From the NCBI GenBank assembly GCA_964591295.1, contig CAZQAG010000061.1:1-14130 (forward strand): 14,130 nucleotides of DNA. Direction: 5' to 3'. The position numbers and the translations under genes are program-made. The notes below the pieces were generated by a model. The model was given only the letters and a program-made list of their open reading frames with translations, did not search any database and had not been told where the DNA came from. This document shows positions 6,999 to 12,190 of this stretch, one piece after another (position 1 is the stretch's first letter; each line of letters begins with the position of its first letter). Source of the stretch: VAXT01 sp964591295 (GTDB lineage Bacteria > Actinomycetota > Thermoleophilia > Gaiellales > Gaiellaceae).

Positions 6999-8285
6999 AT
7001 GCGGAGGGTTGCATGGGCAAGCGCTGTCGTGCTCGTCGCGGCCGCGATCCCGATCGGACTGGCAGCTGCGGCGCCGGGCGACCTCGACCCGAGCTTCTCG
7101 GGAGATGGATGGGTGCGGAGTTACGACCAGACCGAGTACCTCGGGCCAGCCTTTGTCAAGGGTGCTGAGGACGTCAAGATCCAGCTCGACGGGAAGATCG
7201 TCACAGCCGGCGAGATCTGGACCGACGATCACCAGTACTTCGGCGTTCTGCGCTGGACTTCCGCCGGTGAGCTCGACCGGTCCTTCGGAAACCAGGGGTT
7301 TGCGATGATCGAGCTCGACGAGTTCTGGCCCCAGGCGCACGCGGTTGCAGTTCAGCCGGACGGAAAGATCGTCGCCGCCGGCCAGGCGACCTGCGGCCTG
7401 AGGGGTTGCGCCGCGGTCGTCCGCTTCAACGCAGACGGCTCTCTGGATCGGACCTTTGGCCGCGGTGGAGTCGTCCGAACGGGTCGCAACTGCGACGGCG
7501 CATACGATCTTGCGCTCCAGCGCGACGGAAAGATCGTCGTACTCGGATGGCGGTACTTCGGCGAACGCATTTCCGTCGTGCGTCTGCTCCCGAACGGCCG
7601 CCTGGACAGGACGTTCTCCCGCGACGGCATCGCGCTCATCGGGCGCGAAGGCGGCCAACGCATGCCGACTATTGCCCTCCAGCAAGACGGCAGGATCGTC
7701 ATCGCCGGCTCAGGCCGGCACGACACCGACACCTCGGCCGACATCCTCTTCCTGCGGCTGCTTCGCAACGGGCGTGTCGATCGGAGCTTCGCTCAGGGCG
7801 GCTTTCGAAGAGTGGACTTCCGCTCCTTCGAGAGCGCCTCTGACGTGGCGGTCGATCACCGCGGCCGCATCGTCGCCGTGGGAACGGCAAGCTCTACGGC
7901 GATCAGCCCGCCGTCGGTCGCGGTCGTCCGACTCAGGCCGAACGGGAATCTCGACCGGAGTTTCGGTGTTCGGGGCAAGCGCTTGCTGAGGCCGGTACGG
8001 AATGGCAGCGCTGCGCGCGCCCTCGCGGTCCAGCGAGATGGACGGATTCTCGTCGCCGGGCTCGGGCACGACGACGAAAGCGGAATCACATCGGCGTGGC
8101 TCCTGCTCCGGCTAACGACGCGCGGGGCGCTCGACGGCTCGTTCGGGCGGCGCGGTGTCGTCGTCGGCGACTTCGGCACCGGAGCCGACTGGGCAGGTTC
8201 CATCGCCCTCCAGCCGGACGGGAAGATTGTCGTCGGCGGCGAGGTGTACACGGACCAGGCGCTCGCGCGGTATCGCGCCGGCTGA
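6999..8285 (+). CDS. Secreted delta-60 repeat beta-propeller protein
   Basis: The protein has 428 residues: a signal peptide (about 1-24, ending AAAAPGD) followed by seven delta-60 repeats that fill the rest. Each repeat carries an LDxSFxxxG turn (LDPSFSGDG, LDRSFGNQG, LDRTFGRGG, LDRTFSRDG, VDRSFAQGG, LDRSFGVRG, LDGSFGRRG) and a VQPDGKIVVAG-like strand. Seven repeats are compatible with one closed seven-bladed propeller. GGGGA lies about 11 bases before the ATG. An open frame extends far upstream, but it runs antisense through LysE and is not coding. Delta-60 proteins are mostly of unknown function and are thought to bind extracellular ligands or surfaces. Repeat family is firm; role is unknown. 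Confidence 0.9.
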   Translation: MRRVAWASAVVLVAAAIPIGLAAAAPGDLDPSFSGDGWVRSYDQTEYLGPAFVKGAEDVKIQLDGKIVTAGEIWTDDHQYFGVLRWTSAGELDRSFGNQGFAMIELDEFWPQAHAVAVQPDGKIVAAGQATCGLRGCAAVVRFNADGSLDRTFGRGGVVRTGRNCDGAYDLALQRDGKIVVLGWRYFGERISVVRLLPNGRLDRTFSRDGIALIGREGGQRMPTIALQQDGRIVIAGSGRHDTDTSADILFLRLLRNGRVDRSFAQGGFRRVDFRSFESASDVAVDHRGRIVAVGTASSTAISPPSVAVVRLRPNGNLDRSFGVRGKRLLRPVRNGSAARALAVQRDGRILVAGLGHDDESGITSAWLLLRLTTRGALDGSFGRRGVVVGDFGTGADWAGSIALQPDGKIVVGGEVYTDQALARYRAG

Positions 8286-8318
8286 GTCTCGTCCGCAGAC
8301 GTTGCGACACTGGCTCTC

Positions 8319-8663
8319 GTGTCGGTGATCCGCAGGGAGCTCTCGGGATTCGTGTCTTGGGAGGAACGTCATCGACGCCTGCTAGCCCGGCTTTCGATCG
8401 TGCTGGCCGCGACGGTCGTCGTCGATGTGCTCGGAACCGTCGCGATCTACTTCGCGGAGCGCCACGCCCCCAGTACCGAGATCACCTCGTTCGGCGACGC
8501 GCTCTTCTTCACCACCGTCCAGCTCCTGACCGTCTCGTCGCAGATCAGAAACCCGTTCACGACGTGGGGCCGCATCGTCGATGTCGGGCTCGAGCTGTGG
8601 GGCGTGCTTTTCGTGGCCGGCTCCACGGGGGCGATAGCCGCCTTCTTCCTGCAGGCTGATTGA
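8319..8663 (+). CDS. Two-TM ion-channel-like membrane protein with degenerate selectivity filter
   Basis: This is a 114-residue protein. TM1 is about residues 24-46 (LARLSIVLAATVVVDVLGTV), a re-entrant loop about 58-77 (FGDALFFTTVQLLTVSSQ), and TM2 about 85-111 (IVDVGLELWGVLFVAGSTGA). The layout and spacing match Ion_trans_2 potassium channels, but the filter TVGYGD is replaced by TVSSQI, so potassium selectivity is not expected. The GTG at 8319 has no SD; a second GTG at 8325 is an alternative start. It lies 33 bases after the delta-60 gene on the same strand, so co-transcription is possible. It could be a pore with other selectivity, or a structural or sensor protein. Homology is inferred by eye. 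Confidence 0.72.
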   Translation: MSVIRRELSGFVSWEERHRRLLARLSIVLAATVVVDVLGTVAIYFAERHAPSTEITSFGDALFFTTVQLLTVSSQIRNPFTTWGRIVDVGLELWGVLFVAGSTGAIAAFFLQAD

Positions 8664-8683
8664 GCCAAAACAGCGCAAATTCG

Positions 8684-8711
8684 CTTTTTCGGCACTCAGG
8701 CCCGCTACACT
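8684..8711 (+). promoter_or_regulatory. Possible csp promoter (TACACT -10)
   Basis: TACACT at 8706-8711 fits the -10 consensus. A poor T-rich -35 (CTTTTT, 8684-8689) stands 16 bases upstream. Transcription from about 8718 would give a leader of about 70 bases before the csp start, containing the pairing described at 8744-8783. The bases AGCGCAAATTCGCTTTTT just upstream (8672-8689) could be a weak terminator for the channel gene. Confidence 0.35.
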
Positions 8712-8743
8712 TGCGGCAAGAACAGAACGTGTGCCGGTGGCGC

Positions 8744-8783
8744 TTTGCCTCCTTGTGCGTTCATGAGTAGTAAGGGAGGTGGA
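8744..8783 (+). promoter_or_regulatory. csp 5' leader with anti-Shine-Dalgarno pairing and a strong SD
   Basis: The SD GGGAGGTG (8774-8781) stands eight bases (counted from GGAGG) before the csp ATG. CCTCC at 8748-8752 is exactly complementary to GGAGG at 8775-8779. The helix can extend to 8744-8754 with 8773-8783 as 11 contiguous pairs if G-U pairs are allowed, closing an 18-base loop. This would mask the ribosome site and could act as a temperature- or protein-responsive switch, as known for cspA leaders. Pairing is visible; regulation is inference. Confidence 0.45.
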
Positions 8784-8787
8784 ATTG

Positions 8788-8994
8788 ATGGCAACCGGAA
8801 CCGTGAAGTGGTTCAACGACGCGAAGGGCTACGGATTCATCACGCCGGAAGACGGCGGGAAGGATCTCTTCGTGCACCACACGAACATCGCGGGCGAAGG
8901 GTTCAAAACCCTCGCCGAGAACGCGAAGGTGGAGTACGAGGCCCGTGAAGGCGCGAAGGGCCCAGAGGCGACTAACGTCGTCGTGACTGCGTAA
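8788..8994 (+). CDS. Cold-shock protein (CspA family RNA chaperone)
   Basis: This 68-residue single cold-shock domain is an OB-fold RNA and single-stranded DNA chaperone. It has the opening TGTVKWFNDAKGYGFI with RNP1 (KGYGFI, about residues 13-18) and RNP2 (LFVHH, about 28-32), and ends ATNVVVTA. ATG at 8788 is chosen over the in-frame GTG at 8779, because that GTG overlaps the SD and the ATG is ideally spaced. A strong hairpin terminator follows the stop by 15 bases, and the IF-1 gene comes next. IF-1 is also an OB-fold RNA-binding protein and is cold-induced in E. coli, so the pairing may be functional. Confidence 0.97.
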   Translation: MATGTVKWFNDAKGYGFITPEDGGKDLFVHHTNIAGEGFKTLAENAKVEYEAREGAKGPEATNVVVTA

Positions 8995-9009
8995 GAACCA
9001 GTCCAGTTT

Positions 9010-9053
9010 CCCGCGCCGTCGGTTGGATGCACACCGGCGGCGCGGGTATTTTA
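9010..9053 (+). terminator. Strong intrinsic terminator between csp and infA
   Basis: A 14-bp stem (9010-9023 with 9033-9046, one G-U pair) with a 9-base loop is followed by TATTTTAT. It is the only structure in the window with both a long GC stem and a T-tract. The same bases could hold the infA promoter: TTGGAT (9023-9028), an 18-base spacer, and TATTTT (9047-9052). That second reading is speculative. Confidence 0.85.
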
Positions 9054-9061
9054 TGTCCGAG

Positions 9062-9069
9062 GGAGGTGA
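9062..9069 (+). promoter_or_regulatory. Perfect 8-base Shine-Dalgarno that decides the infA start
   Basis: GGAGGTGA is fully complementary to the usual 16S rRNA 3' end. Counting from GGAGG, eight bases separate it from ATC at 9075, exactly the spacing of the csp SD to its ATG. The only in-frame conventional start nearby, GTG at 9066, lies inside the SD itself. Confidence 0.7.
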
Positions 9070-9074
9070 CGACA

Positions 9075-9296
9075 ATCGCCGGCAAAGAAGACAAAATCGA
9101 GTTCGAGGGTGAGGTCGTCGAGGCCTTCCGAAACGGGATGTACAAGATCCTCCTCGACAACGGCCACGAGACGCTCGGCTATACCGCCGGGAAGATGCGG
9201 CGTTACCGGATCAAGATCCTCCCGGGCGACCGGGTCAACGTCGAGCTCTCGCCGTACGACCTCGATCGAGGTCGGATCGTCTACCGCCACAGGTAG
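9075..9296 (+). CDS. infA: Translation initiation factor IF-1, probable AUC start codon
   Basis: IF-1 binds the 30S A-site and works with IF2 and IF3 in initiation. From ATC at 9075 the product is 73 residues, the length of mycobacterial IF-1, beginning (M)AGKEDKIEFEG, which aligns with the usual MAKEDVIEVEG without extension. Signature segments are DNGHETLGYTAGKMR, IKILPGDRVNVELSPYDL and the C-terminal RGRIVYRHR. Alternatives are GTG at 9066 (three extra residues, buried in the SD) and ATG at 9027 (in the terminator loop, rejected). IF-1 is commonly found in the ribosomal-protein cluster; here it stands alone after csp, so it may be a second copy or a relocated single copy. Rare start codons are known for infC (AUU), where they allow autoregulation by IF3. 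Identity is certain; the start is inference. Confidence 0.93.
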   Translation: MAGKEDKIEFEGEVVEAFRNGMYKILLDNGHETLGYTAGKMRRYRIKILPGDRVNVELSPYDLDRGRIVYRHR

Positions 9297-9328
9297 CGCG
9301 ACGCCTGACTTGATTTACTAGCCCGGCG

Positions 9329-9709
9329 ATGCCGACCGGGTTGTTCCTGCTGCTTGCCTGGCTCGCCAACATCCTCTCGTTGGCGGTCGCCGACTGGCTC
9401 TTCGACGGGGTGAGCATCGGGCACTGGTGGCCGCTGCTGATCGGAGCAGCAGTCCTCGGGATCGCGAACACGATCTTCAAACCGATTCTCACGCTGATCA
9501 CGCTGCCGCTCGTGATCCTGACGCTCGGCCTCGGGCTCTTCGCGATCAACGTCGCGATGCTCGCCATCGCCGAGTGGATCGCGCCCGACTTCTCGATCAA
9601 CGGCTTCTGGACCTACGTGGGCGCGACGATCGTCGTCTGGCTCGTCAACTGGATCCTGCACGGAGCCCTCGGCCTGCGCGAAGGCTCGAAAGCCGCGCGC
9701 CCGGCCTAG
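9329..9709 (+). CDS. Phage-holin family IV (DUF/PF04020-like) four-TM membrane protein
   Basis: This 126-residue protein has four hydrophobic segments (about 3-24, 34-52, 55-80 and 97-117). NTIFKPILTLITLPLVILTL followed by GLGLFAIN is the hallmark of this family, which is widespread in bacterial chromosomes and not a sign of prophage. Its cellular role is unknown. The ATG at 9329 has no clear SD; TTTACT 15 bases before it could be a -10 box giving a short leader. The last codons and stop lie in the left arm of the 168-bp quasi-palindrome. Confidence 0.85.
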   Translation: MPTGLFLLLAWLANILSLAVADWLFDGVSIGHWWPLLIGAAVLGIANTIFKPILTLITLPLVILTLGLGLFAINVAMLAIAEWIAPDFSINGFWTYVGATIVVWLVNWILHGALGLREGSKAARPA

Positions 9710-9872
9710 GAGGGTTTGGCGGGATGTGGCTGAGCCGCCGGGCCGCGCTGCTCGCCCCGAGTCCGGGTCCTCAGTCACCCCGATAGGTCAACTATCGGGG
9801 TTCCCTGCGTCCGCGGCCTCGACCGAGCATCGCACCCCGGCGACGAGCAACACCCCGCCAAACCCTCCCAGG
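9705..9872. repeat. 168-bp quasi-palindrome (possible MITE-like or long-hairpin element)
   Basis: The outer arms GGAGGGTTTGGCGGG (9709-9723) and CCCGCCAAACCCTCC (9854-9868) are perfect inverted repeats inside a 20-base 18/20 match. Similarity continues inward (TGT.GCT, CGCCGGG, GCG.TGCTCG, CGAG.CC) to the perfect central hairpin at 9778-9800. The arms therefore mirror each other along about 84 bases, at roughly 70 percent identity by eye. No ORF fills it and no clear target-site duplication is visible at its ends. It may be a MITE, a long transcript-end hairpin, or a structured RNA. Confidence 0.6.
9778..9800 (+). terminator. Central hairpin of the quasi-palindrome, possible bidirectional terminator
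   Basis: CCCCGATAG, loop GTCAA, CTATCGGGG form a perfect 9-bp stem, followed by TTCCC. It lies 69 bases after the holin-family stop and could end that transcript. The T-tract is only two bases, so termination is uncertain. Confidence 0.5.
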
Positions 9873-9976
9873 TCGTAGGACCTTCCCAAACCGAATCTTT
9901 ACCGGCGCGTAGCCTGTGGCTGGGTCGATGCGGGGTACGTTCAGTCGTGCAAGAACGCCCAGCAAGGAGAACCGAA

Positions 9977-10354
9977 ATGAAGCGCTCGTTGATGATTCCA
10001 GTAGTCCTCGTCGCACTCGTTGCGATGGCGATCATGGCCCCCTCCGTGCAGGCAAAGGGCGGCACGCGCATCGTGCTCAAGCCAACGCCCGCGTACCCAT
10101 CGGCGAAGGGCAAGGCCAAGTACCAGGTGACCGGCCAGCGTGAGCTCGAGATCGAGATCGAGCACATCCGCAGGCTCGCCGGCAAGCGCGTCTCGTTCTT
10201 CGTGAACAACACGAGGGTCGGCACGTCGCGCGTCAACGCCCTCGGCGCCGCACGCGTGGACAGGCGCGGGGCGAACTTCCCGGCCATCAAGTCCGGAACG
10301 ATGATCAAGGTGAAGACCGCCGGAGGCAGACTGATCGCCTCGGGCCGGTTCTAG
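9977..10354 (+). CDS. Small secreted beta-rich protein of unknown function
   Basis: The protein has 125 residues. The signal peptide is about residues 1-26 (KRSLMIPVVLVALVAMAIM then APSVQA), cleaved before KGGTR. The mature 99 residues have alternating beta-strand character, with LAGKRVSFFVNNTRVGTSRV and a basic charge, ending IASGRF. I do not recognise a named family; the pattern resembles a short extracellular Ig-like or beta-sandwich protein. AAGGAGAACC precedes the ATG with good spacing. The 5' region is the space after the quasi-palindrome; no promoter is convincing. It is 14 bases upstream of the next small gene and probably co-transcribed with it. Confidence 0.82.
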   Translation: MKRSLMIPVVLVALVAMAIMAPSVQAKGGTRIVLKPTPAYPSAKGKAKYQVTGQRELEIEIEHIRRLAGKRVSFFVNNTRVGTSRVNALGAARVDRRGANFPAIKSGTMIKVKTAGGRLIASGRF

Positions 10355-10368
10355 AAGGAGGAATCGCG

Positions 10369-10581
10369 ATGAAGCGCGAGCTGAATCGACGGCTAACCGC
10401 AGGGCTCGAGGTCGTGCTCTACTGGCACGGCGACGACAACGTCAGCGTGTTCGTGCACGACACGAGCACCGGCGAGGAGTTCGAGCTGAAAGTCGACCCG
10501 GCGTTCGCCCTCGACGCATTCCGCCACCCGTATGCATACGCGGCCGGCCGCGGCGTCTCACACGCCGCGGCCGCCGCCTAG
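10369..10581 (+). CDS. Small conserved-looking protein of unknown function
   Basis: This is a 70-residue soluble protein: VVLYWHGDDNVSVFVHDTST then GEEFELKVDPAFALDAFRHPYAYAA, with an alanine-rich tail. A strong SD (AAGGAGG) stands eight bases before the ATG, and coding-type composition supports a real gene. I do not recognise the family. The tail meets the nitrile hydratase alpha gene: the two stop codons overlap tail-to-tail in CTAG (10578-10581). Confidence 0.78.
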   Translation: MKRELNRRLTAGLEVVLYWHGDDNVSVFVHDTSTGEEFELKVDPAFALDAFRHPYAYAAGRGVSHAAAAA

Positions 10582-11210
10582 GCGACCGGAGCCGGTGTAG
10601 CCGGCTGCGCGACTCCGATCATCGAGTCGCGCGTCACCAGGAGGGCGAGCTCGTCCTCGCTCATCGCCTCGGTGCCGGTCGGGCGGCGCGGGATGACCAG
10701 GTACCGAATGTCAGCCGTCGAGTCGAGCACGCGCAGCTCGACGGCGTCCTCTAGCTCGACCCCGAACTCACTGAGCACACCGCGCGGGTCGGAGACGGCC
10801 CGGGAGCGGTAGGGAAGGCTCTTGTACCAGTCCGGCGGTGGCCCGAGCAAAGCCCTCGGGTAGCAGGAGCAGAGCGTGCAGACGACCATGTGGTGCACGC
10901 CTTCGGTGTTCTCGAAGGCGAGGACGACGGGCGAGGGCCCCGGGTCAAGACCGAGCTCGAGTGCTGTCGCGCGCGCGTCCGCGAGCAGGCGCTCCTTGAA
11001 CTCGGGATCGACCCAGGCCCGCGCAACCAGCCGCGCGCCGTCGGCAGGCGTACGGGACACGAACGAGTCGATCCGCCGGCGCACGTCCTCGCGGTCGATC
11101 ACGCCCTTCTCGACGAGCAGCTCCTCGAGGCCTCGAACACGCGCGGCGGCCGCCGGCTCGTCGCCCCCGGTTATCGGGTCGTGCGGATGGTCATGGCCGT
11201 GCTCGCTCAC
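10578..11210 (-). CDS. Nitrile hydratase-family alpha subunit, cobalt-type (or thiocyanate hydrolase gamma-like)
   Basis: This 210-residue metal-bearing subunit would hydrate nitriles to amides or, if SCNase-like, hydrolyse thiocyanate. The metal claw is Cys111-Thr-Leu-Cys114-Ser115-Cys116 (VCTLCSCYP); Thr in the second place is the cobalt signature, since iron enzymes have Ser. Cys114 and Cys116 would be oxidised to sulfinate and sulfenate. Downstream WYKSLPYRSRAVSDPR and VLSEFG are typical. The N-terminus HGHDHPHDP is His-rich and could bind cobalt. The GTG at 11210 overlaps the stop of the upstream beta-C gene by four bases (GTGA). It is the last gene of the block. No cobalt transporter or separate activator is in the window. 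Family and metal type are firm; the substrate is open. Confidence 0.94.
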   Translation of the reverse strand: MSEHGHDHPHDPITGGDEPAAAARVRGLEELLVEKGVIDREDVRRRIDSFVSRTPADGARLVARAWVDPEFKERLLADARATALELGLDPGPSPVVLAFENTEGVHHMVVCTLCSCYPRALLGPPPDWYKSLPYRSRAVSDPRGVLSEFGVELEDAVELRVLDSTADIRYLVIPRRPTGTEAMSEDELALLVTRDSMIGVAQPATPAPVA

Positions 11211-11488
11211 TCCGCTTCCTCCAACCAGTGCTCGAACACGTCGACGTAGATCCGGTCGTCGCCGTCGCCGCGGTACTCGGGCCAGACGTCGTGTTGCGCG
11301 AAGCCGACGAGGTAGAGCTGCTGCTCCGGGAGCCCATCGCTGCCGTAGGCCCGCGTCTCGGGGTTCTTGAACGACGCGTGCGCGCGCTCGACGCTGCCGG
11401 TCTTGCCTTTCACGTAGCCAGGGGTGCGGTGGTGCCCCTCGTGGGGCCGCGCCGCCACTCGCACCGGCTGGCCAGGGCGAAACTTCAT
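11207..11488 (-). CDS. Nitrile hydratase beta subunit, C-terminal half (SH3-like barrel); split gene
   Basis: The 93-residue protein corresponds only to the C-terminal SH3-type domain of NHase beta: FRPGQPVRVAARPHEGHHRT, YVKGKTGSVERAHASFKNPE, LYLVGFAQHDVWPEY and a final VFEHWLEEAE. The ATG overlaps the stop of the beta-N gene by four bases (ATGA), and its own stop overlaps the alpha start. Both halves have their own start and stop, so the split is genuine and not a frameshift: the joint is a clean ATGA overlap at a domain boundary. In thiocyanate hydrolase the corresponding chain is the alpha subunit. Confidence 0.9.
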   Translation of the reverse strand: MKFRPGQPVRVAARPHEGHHRTPGYVKGKTGSVERAHASFKNPETRAYGSDGLPEQQLYLVGFAQHDVWPEYRGDGDDRIYVDVFEHWLEEAE

Positions 11489-11772
11489 CCTGCAAGCCTC
11501 GTGTCGAGCTCTCCCGCAGCGAGCACGCCCTTCTCCGTGAGAACCGTCTCGATCGAAAAGAGCCAGCGCTCGTAATACGACGCATGCTCGTACTCGTCAG
11601 GCGGCATGCTCTCGATGCCACGCCGTAACTCGTCGACGTTCATCAGGCCCTGACCACCGAGGGCACCGAAGAGCGCGTCGGTGAGCAGCTCCCAGTCGGC
11701 GAGCTCGTGCTCGCTCCGGTCGATCGGCTCAGCGGTCGGCCGCCCGCCACGGTCATGCACGCCGCCCTGCAC
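11485..11772 (-). CDS. Nitrile hydratase beta subunit, N-terminal half (or P14K-type activator); split gene
   Basis: The 95-residue helical protein matches the N-terminal domain of NHase beta. It opens GGVHDRGG, then has DWELLTDALFGALGGQGLMN, VDELRRGIESMPPDEY, ASYYERWLFSIETVL and TEKGVL. The GTG at 11772 is chosen because it gives the usual short tail before VHDxGG; the open frame runs further up but overlaps the VOC gene. It starts two bases after the VOC stop, with no SD, so it is probably translationally coupled. Activators of cobalt NHases are related to this domain, so it could be a chaperone instead. With a separate C-half next to it and no other beta, the structural role is more likely. 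Confidence 0.87.
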   Translation of the reverse strand: MQGGVHDRGGRPTAEPIDRSEHELADWELLTDALFGALGGQGLMNVDELRRGIESMPPDEYEHASYYERWLFSIETVLTEKGVLAAGELDTRLAG

Positions 11773-11774
11773 GG

Positions 11775-12158
11775 TCAGAGTGTGGCGTAGAGGTCTACCG
11801 GCACGCCATCGGGGTCCAGGAGCTGGCCGTACCGCTGTCCCCAGAACGCGTCCCACGGTTCCTTCTCACCGTGGAAGCCGGCGGCCGTGGCCTTCGCGTG
11901 GAGCTCGTCGACCTGGGCCGGGCTCTCGCACTCGAAGGCGAGCGCGAGCTGGTTCCCGGTCTCCCGCGTCCAGTCGGGCCGGAAGCCCTTCACCATCTCC
12001 TCGGCGTCGAGCATGAGGCGAACCCCGTTCGGGAGGGCCGCTTCCACGTGGTCCTCGTCCGGTGTCTCCGGCATGTCGAGCCCGAGCAGCCGGTAGAAGC
12101 TGATCGAGCGTGCCATGTCCGAGACGACGATCCCAATCGCGTTCAGCTGAGCCATCAT
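11775..12158 (-). CDS. VOC-superfamily protein (glyoxalase/bleomycin-resistance fold)
   Basis: This 127-residue single VOC unit shows the paired beta-alpha-beta-beta-beta modules. IGIVVSDMARSISFYRLLGL opens module one, and ALAFECESPAQVDELHAKA with QLLDPDGVPVDLYA closes module two. The usual divalent-metal residues are not clearly complete, so catalysis cannot be predicted. Two ATG codons (12158 and 12155) are possible starts; neither has an SD, and a small hairpin precedes them. The gene is 32 bases downstream of the SRPBCC-VOC fusion and two bases upstream of the NHase beta-N gene, linking it to both. It could act on the product of the NHase or simply be a passenger. Confidence 0.88.
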   Translation of the reverse strand: MMAQLNAIGIVVSDMARSISFYRLLGLDMPETPDEDHVEAALPNGVRLMLDAEEMVKGFRPDWTRETGNQLALAFECESPAQVDELHAKATAAGFHGEKEPWDAFWGQRYGQLLDPDGVPVDLYATL

Positions 12159-12159
12159 C

Positions 12160-12177
12160 GGAACGCTAGAGCATTCC
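12160..12177 (-). promoter_or_regulatory. Small hairpin directly before the VOC start
   Basis: In the minus-strand RNA, GGAAUGC, loop UCUA, GCGUUCC form seven pairs including one U-G. It ends one base before the ATG at 12158 and could impede or tune initiation of this SD-less gene. The structure is visible; the function is a guess. Confidence 0.3.
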
Positions 12178-12190
12178 GAAGGCAGTCGCG

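Noticed and set aside
8763..8948. Short upstream ORF starting ATG at 8763 and overlapping csp
   Set aside because: It has no SD of its own, and its product is a frame shadow of csp.
9027..9074. ATG at 9027 as the start of IF-1
   Set aside because: It lies in the loop of the csp terminator and would add 16 residues absent from IF-1 proteins. There is no SD before it.
9329..9709. Holin-family gene as evidence of a prophage
   Set aside because: This family is widespread on chromosomes, and no other phage gene is nearby.
9705..9872. Quasi-palindrome as an integron attC site
   Set aside because: The typical GTTRRRY/RYYYAAC ends are absent, and no integrase or cassette array is present.
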